63,325 nt of DNA from CAYTGR01 sp964437445 (GCA_964437445.1 CAYTGR010000027.1:1-63325); one strand, 5' to 3'; counted from the first letter of the stretch, positions 8,883 to 17,931 are shown. Made by a program: numbers and translations. The notes: a model not told the origin generated them from the letters alone.

Positions 8883-8952
8883 ATGCGTAAGGTAGATTCA
8901 TCGTTCGTTGATTCTTGATTTTCTGATTCTTGATTCCTGGGGGGAGGGGGAA

Positions 8953-10008
8953 ATGCGCATCGTCGTTGACGCTTTTGGTTCCGACAATTGCCCTGGTCCG
9001 GATGTGGCCGGCGCGGTACTGGCGGCGCGGGAGTGGGGCGACGAGATCATCCTGGTCGGCCCGGAGGAGCGCATCAAGGCGGAACTGGCGCACCACGAGA
9101 CGGCCGGTCTGCCGCTGCGCATTGTCCACGCGCCGGACGTGCTCACGATGGAAGACCACTCCGACGCCGTGCGCACCAAGACCAACTCCTCCATCCGCGT
9201 CGGGATGCGGCTGGTGAAAGAGGGCCAGGCCGACGCCTTTGTCTCCGCCGGCAACACCATCGCCTGTCTCTCCTCCGCGCTCTTTGACCTGGGCCGTATT
9301 CGTACCCCGGCCGGGCGGATTGACCGGCCGGCGCTGGCGACGCTCTACCCGGTCGGTTTCAGCCCGGTGCTGCTGCTGGATATCGGCGCGACGGCGGACG
9401 TCAAGCCGGAATACCTGCTCCAGTTTGCGCGCATGGGCGCGATCTACGCTGAGCAGGTCATGGGGATTCCCCAGCCGCGCGTGGGATTGCTTGCCAACGG
9501 CGAAGAGGCGGAGAAGGGGAACCTGGTGGTGCGCGATACCTACCACGTCCTGCAGGCGAGCGGGCTGAACTTCGTCGGTAACGTGGAACCGAAAGAGGTG
9601 ACGCGCGGGGCGGCGGACGTGGTGGTGACCGACGGCTTTACCGGCAACATTATGGTCAAGACTTCGGAGGCGGTGGCCTCGTTCGTCGGGCGGCTGCTCA
9701 AGCGCGAGCTGGCTGGCGGGGCGCTGGCGAAAGTGGGCCTGGTGCTGCTCATCCCGGCGGCGATCCTGGCCTTGCCGGGGCTGGCGCTGCTCTACCCGGG
9801 GGTGAAGCGCATCACCAGGCGGATTGACTACGCCGAATACGGCGGCGGATTGCTCCTGGGCGTGGATGGCATCGTCATCGTCGGGCATGGGCGCTCCAAC
9901 GCCAAGGCGATCAAGAATGCCATCCGCCAGGCGCGGCTGGCCGTCCAGGGCCGGGTGATTGAGACGATCAAGGCAGGGTTGAGCGATCAGGCCACCCCTA
10001 ACCCCTGA
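8953..10008 (+). CDS. plsX: Phosphate acyltransferase PlsX
   Basis: A 351-residue protein with the PlsX pattern: N-terminal VVDAFGSDNCPGPDV, mid-protein SAGNTIACLSSALFDLGRI, LLDIGATADVKPEYL (PlsX normally reads DxGANvDxxPexL), LLANGEEAEKGN, GNVEPKE, VVTDGFTGNIMVKTSE and C-terminal YAEYGGGLLLGVDGIVIVGHG. PlsX converts acyl-ACP and phosphate into acyl phosphate for PlsY, the first step of phospholipid synthesis at the membrane surface. The frame is open from 8908, but GGGGGAGGGGG directly before ATG 8953 fixes the start. No fab genes follow, which is unusual because plsX often sits with fabH/acpP. Sure of the family. Confidence 0.92.
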   Translation: MRIVVDAFGSDNCPGPDVAGAVLAAREWGDEIILVGPEERIKAELAHHETAGLPLRIVHAPDVLTMEDHSDAVRTKTNSSIRVGMRLVKEGQADAFVSAGNTIACLSSALFDLGRIRTPAGRIDRPALATLYPVGFSPVLLLDIGATADVKPEYLLQFARMGAIYAEQVMGIPQPRVGLLANGEEAEKGNLVVRDTYHVLQASGLNFVGNVEPKEVTRGAADVVVTDGFTGNIMVKTSEAVASFVGRLLKRELAGGALAKVGLVLLIPAAILALPGLALLYPGVKRITRRIDYAEYGGGLLLGVDGIVIVGHGRSNAKAIKNAIRQARLAVQGRVIETIKAGLSDQATPNP

Positions 10009-10076
10009 GAATCCCCGGCGCTGCTGCCTTTTACAGCACGGGTGTTTCCCAACTCACCGGTGCCGGGGATGAAACT

Positions 10077-10199
10077 ATGCCACTCGCGACTGGACAGCTC
10101 TTACACAATCGTTACCGGATAGAGACCCTTGGCTCTTTTTTCTTCCCGCGCAGTGGGAAGAAGCGCACTTTTAGGCCCAATGCAATGCCTGGGGAGTAA
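10077..10199 (+). pseudogene. Remnant of a Ser/Thr protein kinase N-terminus
   Basis: The 40-codon ORF begins MPLATGQLLHNRYRIETLGS and then leaves the kinase pattern at FFFPRSGKK. The first 20 residues look like the start of PknB-type kinases in this kind of genome (compare the intact kinase here, MGLATGMMLQDRYRIARQLG), just before the glycine-rich loop. No kinase sequence follows in any frame. It is best read as the stump of a deleted kinase gene, leaving the GH51 gene downstream. A short expressed peptide is possible but less likely. Confidence 0.6.
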
Positions 10200-10211
10200 G
10201 GGGGAGACTGG

Positions 10212-12119
10212 ATGGCGATTCCTGAATTTATCCTGCGTAAACTCTTTGTCCGCGAAAGCCTCACCGTGGCGGCGGATAGTTTCTCGTTTGTGCTGCGTAA
10301 CACGTTTGCGCCCGGCACGTTGACGGGGTTGGTGCTGGAGGTGGATGGGCGGCCTGTCCCGCTGGCCGACCTGACGTTGCAGGCGGGCACCGAATCGCCG
10401 CGCGGCGCCGACACCATCACGCCGGAGGCCCCGTTCCCGCTGGCGGTGGGAGTGGACGTGCGGGTGCGCGTCCAGGGTGTGCCGCTCGGTCAAGGCCGGC
10501 TCGCCCTTCGCGCCGAGACGCGCGAGGCGGGGCTGTTGGCTTTCACGGTGCAGGCGGAGGGCGGTCCCACCACGTCGGCCGCGCCGGTGCGCCGGGGCTG
10601 GCGGCTGCCGCGCCTCTTCCGGCGGCCGCTGCGGGCCGAGGTGACGGTGGACGCCGAAGCGGTCAGCGGCGAGATCCATCCCTACGTCTACGGCCAGTTT
10701 GTGGAGCACCTGGAACGCTGCGTCTACGATGGCATCTGGACCGCCGACGGTGCGCGCTTGCGCGAGGATACCCTCGCGCTGATCCGCGCGCTGCGTCCGC
10801 CGGTCACGCGCTATCCCGGTGGCAACTTCGCCAGCGGTTATCATTGGGAAGACGGGATCGGCCCGGTAGCACAACGTCCGGCCCGCTACGATGCAGCCTG
10901 GCAGGCGACCGAATCTAACCGGGTGGGGACCGACGAGTTTATGGCCTTCTGCACGGCGGTGGAGACCGCGCCGTTTCTCGTGGTCAACGACGGTTCCGGG
11001 ACGCCGGAGGAGGCCGCGCGCTGGGTCGCCTATTGCAACGAGCCGCCCACGACGGAGCAGGGCCGCCGCCGGGCGGCCAACGGTCACTCTGAACCTTATG
11101 GTGTCAAACTTTGGGGCATCGGCAACGAGGTCTGGGGTCGCTGGCAGATCGGCCACACGGGACCGGTGGAGTACGTGGCCCGGCTGCGGGCCTTCGCGCA
11201 GGCCATGCGGGCGGTGGATCCCACGTTACAGCTGGTGGCGGTGGGCGACGGGCCGCTCACCGACGCGCCGGACGATCCGGCCCGGCTGTGGAACGAGACG
11301 GTGCTCCGGGCTGCCGGGGCTGAGATTGATTACCTTTCTTTCCACATTTACCAGCCGGGCGAGGAGGGCTGGCAGGAGCAGTATGACCCGGAGGCGCTGC
11401 ATCATACTGTGTGCGCCGCGCCGCTGGATGTGGAGACGATCGTCGGGCGGATGGCGGCGCAGCTTGCGGTCGTGGCCCCGCAACGGCGGATCCGCGTGGC
11501 GCTGGACGAGTGGAATCTCTGGCTGGCACCCCCACCGGACGCGGTGACGATGCACCGCCTGCGTTACACGCTCCGCGACGCGCTCTACGTCGCCGGGATG
11601 CTCAATAGCTTTCACCGCTGCTCTCCCACGTTGGGACTGGCGAATCTGGCGCAGCTGGTCAATGTTTTGCCGTTGATCGTCACCGACGAGCGCCGCGCTT
11701 ACGCAACGCCGCTCTATTACCCGTTCGTGCTCTATCAGGCCATGGAAGCGCTGGCGTTAAAAGTGGAGACGACCGGGCCGACGTTCAACAGCACCGGGCT
11801 GGGGCGGACGATTGCTCCGCACCACGATGTGCCCTACCTGGACGTGACGGCGACGCGGGACCCGGCCGGACAACGGGTGGTGCTCGGCTGCGTCAACCGG
11901 CATCCGACCGAGACGCTGGCGGTCACGCTGCGGTTGCACGGTGGCGGGTGGCGACCGGTGCAGGCGCGAGCGCTCACCGGCCCGGAGCCGCTCGCGGTCA
12001 ACGATTTCGACGCGCCGGAGCGCGTTGGGATCCATGAAGCGCCGTTACCCACCGGGCACGGCGACCGGTTCACCTGGCAGTTGCCGCCCGCCTCGGTGAC
12101 GGTGTTGACGTTGGGCTAA
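10212..12119 (+). CDS. abfA: GH51 alpha-L-arabinofuranosidase with N-terminal extension
   Basis: A 635-residue protein. Residues ~145-635 match GH51: GEIHPYVYGQFVEHLERC, RYPGGNFASGYHWEDGIGP, GIGNEVWGRW (general acid/base Glu) and ALDEWNLWL (nucleophile Glu), followed by the all-beta C-terminal domain. The enzyme releases terminal arabinofuranose from plant arabinoxylan or arabinan. No signal peptide is visible, so it should act in the cytoplasm on imported oligosaccharides. The first ~140 residues are an extra beta-rich domain (starts MAIPEFILRKLFVRESL) that is not part of usual ~500-residue GH51 enzymes. GGGGGAGA lies just before ATG 10212. No arabinose transport or catabolic genes are nearby. 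The gene ends four bases before an unmerged contig overlap. Confidence 0.9.
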   Translation: MAIPEFILRKLFVRESLTVAADSFSFVLRNTFAPGTLTGLVLEVDGRPVPLADLTLQAGTESPRGADTITPEAPFPLAVGVDVRVRVQGVPLGQGRLALRAETREAGLLAFTVQAEGGPTTSAAPVRRGWRLPRLFRRPLRAEVTVDAEAVSGEIHPYVYGQFVEHLERCVYDGIWTADGARLREDTLALIRALRPPVTRYPGGNFASGYHWEDGIGPVAQRPARYDAAWQATESNRVGTDEFMAFCTAVETAPFLVVNDGSGTPEEAARWVAYCNEPPTTEQGRRRAANGHSEPYGVKLWGIGNEVWGRWQIGHTGPVEYVARLRAFAQAMRAVDPTLQLVAVGDGPLTDAPDDPARLWNETVLRAAGAEIDYLSFHIYQPGEEGWQEQYDPEALHHTVCAAPLDVETIVGRMAAQLAVVAPQRRIRVALDEWNLWLAPPPDAVTMHRLRYTLRDALYVAGMLNSFHRCSPTLGLANLAQLVNVLPLIVTDERRAYATPLYYPFVLYQAMEALALKVETTGPTFNSTGLGRTIAPHHDVPYLDVTATRDPAGQRVVLGCVNRHPTETLAVTLRLHGGGWRPVQARALTGPEPLAVNDFDAPERVGIHEAPLPTGHGDRFTWQLPPASVTVLTLG

Positions 12120-12322
12120 AGGAGGAAAACCTTGGCGGGCTTTGCGCTTTGGTGTGAGGTTTCAGGCNNNNNNNNNNNNNNNNNNNNNNNNNNNNNNNNN
12201 NNNNNNNNNNNNNNNNNNNNNNNNNNNNNNNNNNNNNNNNNNNNNNNNNNNNNNNNNNNNNNNNNNNGGGCTAAAGGAGGAAAACCTTGGCGGGCTTTGC
12301 GCTTTGGTGTGAGGTTTCAGGC
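12113..12322. other. Assembly gap: 100 N flanked by an identical 55-bp overlap
   Basis: Bases 12113-12167 and 12268-12322 are identical (55 bp each), with exactly 100 N between (12168-12267). A true gap would not have matching ends of this length. It is best explained as two contigs that overlap by one k-mer length and were scaffolded without merging. The first copy contains the last codon and stop of the GH51 gene. After the gap, 12323-12481 is non-coding, apart from the leader of the DinB-like gene. Confidence 0.85.
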
Positions 12323-12481
12323 TTTTTGCATAAGACTTACGCCAATGATTTGAATTTCACCGCTGAGCACGCAGAGAACGGATGATTTCTCAGCACCCCT
12401 GGCGACCTCTCTGCGGTTAAGAATGCTCGCGTCTGCGTCAGTCCTGTTGCAGTAGACCCGGTGGAGAGTAGGGAGGGAACT

Positions 12482-13006
12482 ATGACACCGCATTTGCTGG
12501 TCACTCAATTGCGTTTCACGCGGAGCGAACTGGTTCGTTGTCTGGAGGGGGTCTCTGAGGAGGATGCCCAGCGGCACCTGGGTCCCATGAACTGCCTTAG
12601 CTGGATTGTCGGCCATCTGGCCAACCAGGAGCATTTCTGCTGGGTGATGGTGGCCCAGCACCAGGAGCTGCTGCCCGGGCTCAACGACCTGGTGGGGTAT
12701 AACAAGCCGGCCAGCACCCCCACGTTAGAGGCGATGTGGGCGGCGTGGCACACTGTGACCCGCGTCGCCGACCTGTTTCTGGATACTCTAACCCCCGCCT
12801 CGTTGCTGGCTCGCCTGGAATGGCGTGGGAAACCCCTGGCGGAGAGCACCGGTACGTTGCTGTTGCGCAACATCTATCATTACTGGTTTCATCTGGGAGA
12901 GGCGCACGCGATCCGGCAACAGCTGGGCCATCAAAATCTGCCGGAATTTGTGGGCGACATGAAAGCCGCGGCTTATTATCAGGAGCGCTGGTGGGGAGAG
13001 GCCTGA
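12482..13006 (+). CDS. DinB-like four-helix protein
   Basis: A 174-residue protein resembling the DinB/YfiT metal-binding four-helix bundle superfamily: an N-terminal helix, LSWIVGHLANQEHFCW (the first metal-His helix) and NIYHYWFHLGEAHAIRQQLGH (the paired C-terminal histidines). Members bind a divalent metal and often act as thiol-dependent transferases or damage-inducible proteins; this one cannot be assigned a substrate. A GTG at 12461 extends the frame by seven codons, but GGGAGGG at 12471-12477 favours ATG 12482. It is a single gene between the contig overlap and tRNA-Val. Confidence 0.75.
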   Translation: MTPHLLVTQLRFTRSELVRCLEGVSEEDAQRHLGPMNCLSWIVGHLANQEHFCWVMVAQHQELLPGLNDLVGYNKPASTPTLEAMWAAWHTVTRVADLFLDTLTPASLLARLEWRGKPLAESTGTLLLRNIYHYWFHLGEAHAIRQQLGHQNLPEFVGDMKAAAYYQERWWGEA

Positions 13007-13022
13007 AGATTGGTCTGCTGAG

Positions 13023-13096
13023 TGGGCGGTAGAGGGCTCGAACCTCTGGCCTCCTCCTTGTAAGGGAGGCGCTCTAACCGACTGAGCTAACCGCCC
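13023..13096 (-). tRNA. tRNA-Val(UAC)
   Basis: The reverse strand folds as a full cloverleaf: acceptor GGGCGGT/ACCGCCC, D arm, anticodon stem CCTCC/GGAGG with loop CTTACAA (anticodon TAC), T arm with TTCGAGC. The discriminator base is A. The CCA end is not encoded, because the next bases read CTC, so it must be added enzymatically. Confidence 0.95.
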
Positions 13097-13194
13097 ACTG
13101 CGCCCTGCATCATATCAGGATTTGGCGACAAGTCAAACGCAGCCAGTCTTTGCTGTGGATGAAAACAGGTTCGTTCCGCACGGCTGGGAATGAG

Positions 13195-13258
13195 GGCTTC
13201 AGCGCGGCTAAGACGGCGCTCAAGCGCCTCACTACGAACTTTTCACGGTATTTTCAAG
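13195..13258. repeat. Dispersed intergenic palindrome (copy B)
   Basis: It contains CTTCAGCGCGGCTAAGACGG and CGCTCAAGCGCCTCACTAC followed by the GAACTTTTCACGGTATTTTC tail shared with copy C (18041). The frame of the downstream gene is open through it, giving the spurious peptide SAAKTALKRLTTN, which supports a start codon after the repeat. Confidence 0.8.
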
Positions 13259-13269
13259 GGGGCGGTGGA

Positions 13270-13917
13270 GTGGGGGGGCCGGCGTGGGTAACGGTGGATA
13301 CCGCGCTGCTGGAGCGCTTGTGTGAGCGCTTAGAGGCGACCTGGGAGCCGGTGGCGGCCGGATTTGCTGCCTCGGAGGGCCGGGCGTTGCAGTGCGCTCC
13401 CGGTTGCGCCGATTGCTGCCGCGCTGCACCGCGCGTGGCCTGGTCGGAGACGGTGGATCTGCAACTGCTCTGGCCTGAAGCGGCCCGGTTGTGGCGGGCG
13501 CTAAGAGCGCTGCCGGAGGCGACGCGGGCGCTGGTTTACGAGCGGGCCGCCGCCTATCGCGTAACAGGGGGGACTTTCAGTGTTTGCCCCTGTCTGGATG
13601 CTGCCGGCCACTGCGTCGTTTATGCGGCACGCCCCCTGGTTTGCCGGATCACCGGGTTGCCCGTCCAATATTTCAGCCCGACGCTGGCCGCCTGGCAGGC
13701 CCACAGCTGCCGTTATAACCGGTTAGCCCGCGATCCGCACCCAGCAGCCGATCAACGGATGGTGTTTCAGGCCGTCTCCACGACGGCCCCGGCCTGGGTC
13801 CACAGCTGGACCCGGATATTGCAAGAAGTTGATTTCTTTACCGATGCGGCTTTTCGGGCCTCGCAGGGGCAAACCGTCTCTTTGGGTGAGCTCCTGGACT
13901 CCTTAGCGGCCCCTTAA
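13270..13917 (+). CDS. YkgJ-type cysteine-cluster protein
   Basis: About 215 residues with the pattern of the YkgJ family of putative zinc- or iron-chelating proteins: CAPGCADCC near residue 43, VCPCLDAAGHCVVYAARPLVCRI (about 107-129) and a later Cys in HSCRYN. These cysteines probably bind a metal or iron-sulfur centre; the cell role is unknown. The frame is open from 13150 but reads through the dispersed repeat, so a GTG start at 13270 (GGGGGCGG upstream) or 13294 (GGGGGGG upstream) is more plausible; the exact start is uncertain. Its TAA stop shares three bases with the stop of the convergent histidine kinase. Confidence 0.75.
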   Translation: MGGPAWVTVDTALLERLCERLEATWEPVAAGFAASEGRALQCAPGCADCCRAAPRVAWSETVDLQLLWPEAARLWRALRALPEATRALVYERAAAYRVTGGTFSVCPCLDAAGHCVVYAARPLVCRITGLPVQYFSPTLAAWQAHSCRYNRLARDPHPAADQRMVFQAVSTTAPAWVHSWTRILQEVDFFTDAAFRASQGQTVSLGELLDSLAAP

Positions 13918-16900
13918 TCTGGAGGAGTCGCCACTCCTGGGGCTGGCCTGGAGACTGGTGGGGTTGGGGATGGTGCGACTAACGGCAGAGTGAAGAAGAA
14001 GACGCTGCCCTGCCCGGGGGCACTTTCCACGCCGACTGTTCCCCCTAACCGCTCAACAATGCGCCGCACGATGGAGAGACCCAGCCCATGTCCCTTGATA
14101 TGGGCCTGGGCTAACCGGGTGAAAGGCGTGAACAAGTTTGCCTGGGCTTCCGTACTCAGGCCGGCGCCGTTGTCCCGGACCCAGAAACGGGCCTGGCCGT
14201 CAGGTTGTACCGTGGCCCCCACTTGAATTTGGGGCGGTTGGCCGCCATACTTGATGGCATTGCTCAGATAGTTGGCCCATACTTCTTCAATCCATGGCGC
14301 GTAGCCCCAGACCACCGGCCAGGGGGCCTCCATGTGGGCAATAGAGGCGCCACTCTTCTGGATTTGATCGTGCAGGCGCTGTTGGGCTTCCAGCACAATA
14401 GCGGGCATATCCAGCGGGACCGGCGTGACAGTCTCCTTACGCAGGCCGCTCAATAACATGAGCTCTTCTATGATGGCGTTGAGCTTATGTCCGGTCCGGG
14501 CAATGATCTGGAGCACTTGCTGCTCCTGGGCGATAGCGGTCTCATCCTCGCTCAACAAGAGCTCGGCGTAGCCCACGATCAGACCGATGGGGTTTTTAAG
14601 GTCATGCGCCACCGTGTGCGCAAAGGCGTCCAATTCCTCGTTGCGCGCCACCAGTTCGTCCGCGTAGCGCTGTAAGTCTGCTTGAGCCTGTTTGCGGGCG
14701 GTGATATCTTCTTTGATGGCGATATAGGCCATGATCTGCCCGGCGGCATCTTGCACCGGCGCAATCGTCGCCGATTCCCAATATAGAGAGCCGTCTTTGC
14801 GCCGGTTGCGCAGTTCGCCATGCCAGACCTGTCCACTGGTGATGGTTTGCCACAGGACCCGATAGTATTCTGCGTTCTGCTCGCCCGACTTCAGGAGGCG
14901 CGGATTTTGCCCTAACACCTCCTGCAGGGTGTAACCGCTGGTTTCCTCAAAGCGGGGATTGACATATTGAATGGTGCCGTGAGCGTCTGTGATGACGATG
15001 GTGCTGCCGCTCTGTTCAATGGCGAGTGTCAGTTTGCGCAGTTCCAGATTTTGTGCTTCCAACTGGTGCTGGTAAGCCTGCAATTGCGTCTCGGCCCGCT
15101 TACGTTCCACAATCGTCCAAATGATATCGGCCACATAGGCGACCAGTTCCACATCTTTTTGATCGTAGTCTGAGGATTTGTTGCCCACCCCTAAAATGGA
15201 GACGATGCGCCCCTCGCGCAGGGTAGGCACCACCAGTTCACGGATGATTTCTGCGTGGCCGTTGGGCATCCCCTTGCGGTGGGGCAGCGCCGCGTAGTCG
15301 TTATGGATCACGGGCCGGCGCTGGTAGACACAATCCACCCAGACACCGGCCTGGTCAAGGCTATAGTGCCGCCCCTGGCCTTCCGCCCGGCAGAATTCTT
15401 GCAGCGTGCGGGTGGACCAAGCTTGCAGGGAGAGCGTTTTTTGATCTTCTTCTACAAAGTGGTAAAAGCCAATGGGGCTGCCGGTAATTTCCCCTATTCC
15501 ATCCAGGGCTTTTTGCATCAGTTCCTCCAGTGAATGGTTGGCGGCGAATTCAAACAATCTCAGGCGCAACTGAACGACTGCTTTTGCTTGCTTACGCTCG
15601 GTGATGTCTTGCACCAGGATATAGAGGCCGTTCACTGACCCTCGCGCAGTTATTTCGGGCACATAGTTGACGCTCAGCCAGCGCAAGCCCTGCTGGGGTA
15701 AATGGAGTGGGCTCTCAAAAGAAATTTCCTGCCCGGTCAGCGCCGCTGCGATCTGCGGGGCTGCCCGGGCATAATAAGCTTCGCCAAGCACTTCTCTGAC
15801 GTGTCTGCCGATGATTGCCCCGGCATTGAGGCCGAATGCCTCAACGTATTTTTTGTTGACAAACCGGTAGCGCAGGTCGGCATCAACATAACCGATGTAA
15901 ACCGGGATGTTATCGGTAATCACGCGCAGTTCATGCTCGCGGGCGAGCAATTCTTGCTCGGCCTGTCGTCGTGCAGTGACATCGCTGACCACACCGGCCC
16001 ACAGGCTGTCGCCCCCGGGCAATGGCGTTGGGTCGGCCTCAATGCGAAGCCAGCGCGTTTCACCCCGGACGGTAAAACGGCCTTCCCAGCGTAAAGGGGT
16101 TAACGTGGTGATCGCTTGCCGGTTAGCGCGGACTAAAACGGCGCGATCCTCCGGTTGAGCGGCGGCAAAGGCCAGATTGGCATCGCGCAGCACGGCTTCG
16201 GCTTCCAGACCAAGCAGATAGTTGAATTGTGGGCTGGTGTATTCAAAGGAGTAAGTTGAACCATCGGCGCAGGTATGAAAGGTGTAAACTCCCACCGGGA
16301 TGCGCCGCACCAGCTGGTCGTAACGCAGCTCGCTGGCGCGCAGTCTGGCTTCGGCCTGTTTGCGCTCGGTAATATCGCGAATGACGGATAAAATATAGAG
16401 GTCATCGCCCAGACGGATGACCTCTCCTGAATAGAGGGTGTTTAAAATCTGGCCGGACCTGGTCCGAAAGTCATATTCGCGGTCGCGGACGCGATGGTTT
16501 TCTTGCAGGGCGGCCAGGCATTCCTCCCGGTCTTGCGGGTGGGCCCAAACGCCCAATTCTATAGTGGAACTGGTCAGGACTTCCTCGCGCGAATAGCCTG
16601 AAAGGTGGACAAAACTTTCGTTAACCTCAATGATCTGCCCATCGGGGAAATGGGTGATCAGGATGGCATCGGGGCTGGCCTGAAACGCTGTGAAAAACTT
16701 TTTCTCACTTTGCTTCAGTGCCTCTTCCGCCTGTTGGCGCGCAATGATGCCCCGCTCCAGATCGGCGAACAGGCAGCGATTGACCATCAAGAACAGGGTG
16801 AAGGTGAGGACGATGTAGAGCATCTGGTAAGAAAGAATCAGCAGTGTTTCAAAGATGTTAGAATGAAAGAAATCGTCCGCCGGCGGCATGGCCAGGTCCA

Positions 16901-17417
16901 CAAAGATGCGGATCAGGCCGACTAAACAAAGCGCCACCACGACGATGCCCACGCTGCGTGTGATAGGGCGCATTTCAGCATCTGCCCGATATAGCATGAG
17001 CCACGCGCCCTGGAGACCTATCACCAATGAGCCGATTGAGAAATTGATATTACGCGCTATCAGACTGGGGTGCACTGCTGTGAAATAGGTGTGAACGAGG
17101 GCAAAAATCACCAGCAGGATGGCGTTATGGATTTGCGAACTCCGTTTCCCGATAAAGCGTTCTATCCCTATGTACAGGAGGAGGGTACCCCCAATGATGA
17201 GGACATTGCTGATGACCATGGAGACGATGTCCGGCACGGTGCCGCGCAGCATTACCAAGATGATCGCTATCCATTGCATGACGAAATTCGCCAGCCAGAA
17301 GCCCAGCCCGGCAAAACGGCGGCGGTTTTGAATCCACAGGAGGAGGATGACAACAGTACAGATTGCACTGCTGAGGGTGTAATTGAAGACCACAGTTTTC
17401 ATGTCCAGGAAGTTCAT
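13914..17417 (-). CDS. Membrane multi-PAS/GAF sensor histidine kinase
   Basis: A 1167-residue sensor kinase. Seven hydrophobic helices span about residues 10-215. They are followed by a PAS at ~235-350 (QASPDAILIT), further PAS/PAC units at ~365-480 and 490-610, a GAF domain at ~620-785, another PAS at ~795-920 (QSGSTIVITDAHG), HisKA at ~935-1005 with the phospho-acceptor in AHTVAHDLKNP, and HATPase_c to the end (N box NYLSNAIKYG, G1 VRDNGAGL, G2 GHGLGLSIVRRIVERLGG). It should autophosphorylate in response to several small-molecule or redox signals. No response regulator gene is adjacent, so it is an orphan in this window. The start is ATG 17417 with AGGA ten bases upstream. Confidence 0.92.
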   Translation of the reverse strand: MNFLDMKTVVFNYTLSSAICTVVILLLWIQNRRRFAGLGFWLANFVMQWIAIILVMLRGTVPDIVSMVISNVLIIGGTLLLYIGIERFIGKRSSQIHNAILLVIFALVHTYFTAVHPSLIARNINFSIGSLVIGLQGAWLMLYRADAEMRPITRSVGIVVVALCLVGLIRIFVDLAMPPADDFFHSNIFETLLILSYQMLYIVLTFTLFLMVNRCLFADLERGIIARQQAEEALKQSEKKFFTAFQASPDAILITHFPDGQIIEVNESFVHLSGYSREEVLTSSTIELGVWAHPQDREECLAALQENHRVRDREYDFRTRSGQILNTLYSGEVIRLGDDLYILSVIRDITERKQAEARLRASELRYDQLVRRIPVGVYTFHTCADGSTYSFEYTSPQFNYLLGLEAEAVLRDANLAFAAAQPEDRAVLVRANRQAITTLTPLRWEGRFTVRGETRWLRIEADPTPLPGGDSLWAGVVSDVTARRQAEQELLAREHELRVITDNIPVYIGYVDADLRYRFVNKKYVEAFGLNAGAIIGRHVREVLGEAYYARAAPQIAAALTGQEISFESPLHLPQQGLRWLSVNYVPEITARGSVNGLYILVQDITERKQAKAVVQLRLRLFEFAANHSLEELMQKALDGIGEITGSPIGFYHFVEEDQKTLSLQAWSTRTLQEFCRAEGQGRHYSLDQAGVWVDCVYQRRPVIHNDYAALPHRKGMPNGHAEIIRELVVPTLREGRIVSILGVGNKSSDYDQKDVELVAYVADIIWTIVERKRAETQLQAYQHQLEAQNLELRKLTLAIEQSGSTIVITDAHGTIQYVNPRFEETSGYTLQEVLGQNPRLLKSGEQNAEYYRVLWQTITSGQVWHGELRNRRKDGSLYWESATIAPVQDAAGQIMAYIAIKEDITARKQAQADLQRYADELVARNEELDAFAHTVAHDLKNPIGLIVGYAELLLSEDETAIAQEQQVLQIIARTGHKLNAIIEELMLLSGLRKETVTPVPLDMPAIVLEAQQRLHDQIQKSGASIAHMEAPWPVVWGYAPWIEEVWANYLSNAIKYGGQPPQIQVGATVQPDGQARFWVRDNGAGLSTEAQANLFTPFTRLAQAHIKGHGLGLSIVRRIVERLGGTVGVESAPGQGSVFFFTLPLVAPSPTPPVSRPAPGVATPPD

Positions 17418-17497
17418 TGCGCAACGTCCTTTTATCGCAAGCGGAACTCTTATGGACTTGAACGGGGGGAACTGAGCGCCAAAACAATACTTTCAGG

Positions 17498-17586
17498 CGG
17501 AGGGGGTGGGATTCGAACCCACGGTGACGAACGAGCGCCACAACGGTTTTCGAGACCGCCCCGATCAACCACTCCGGCACCCCTCC
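17498..17586 (-). tRNA. tRNA-Ser(CGA)
   Basis: The reverse strand gives an 89-nt class II tRNA: acceptor GGAGGGG/CCCCTCC, anticodon stem GCGGT/ACCGT with loop CTCGAAA (anticodon CGA), a long variable arm (GGCGCTCGTTCGTCA region) typical of serine, and T arm GTGGG-TTCGAAT-CCCAC. The discriminator is G. CCA is not encoded (CCT follows). Confidence 0.95.
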
Positions 17587-17931
17587 CGGTAGCAGATATT
17601 ATACCATGAAGCCCTGGCCTGACAACCAGGAGCTTCAGGGCCGACGCTCAGGCGCTTCCCTAACCAACCTGTTCCAGTTGTTGGCACTTTTTACGATTCC
17701 CCGCCAAGCACCGCCGAGTATGCCGAGAAAAAGCATCAAGCTCTGCCGTCCACGGGGGCTGCACGAAGCACAGGTCGGCAGCACTTGACGGCCTGGCGTG
17801 CTGTGGATGCAGGGCGGCCATTCGTGGATTCGGGTCCTGATTCGTGGATGGCCTGCGCCTCAGTTACAAGTCTTTTGCGCTCCCTGATTTGGCACTACCG
17901 TCAGGGGGGATATAATAGCGCGGGGTTAGTG
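17587..17931. other. Non-coding stretch after tRNA-Ser
   Basis: No convincing gene. A 60-codon open frame at 17606 has no ribosome site and no recognisable sequence. A repeated TTCGTGGATT word occurs at about 17820-17850, and ATATAATAG near 17909 could be a -10 box, but nothing clear follows it. Confidence 0.5.

Noticed and set aside
12132..12353. ORF running through the first N gap
   Set aside because: It exists only because N codons are read as X. It is an assembly artefact and disappears when the 55-bp copies are merged.
13150..13269. N-terminal extension of the cysteine-cluster protein
   Set aside because: It would translate the dispersed intergenic palindrome; the cysteine-cluster domain starts after it.
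17606..17788. 60-codon ORF after tRNA-Ser
   Set aside because: No ribosome site, no recognisable domain, and it lies in a repeat-rich stretch.
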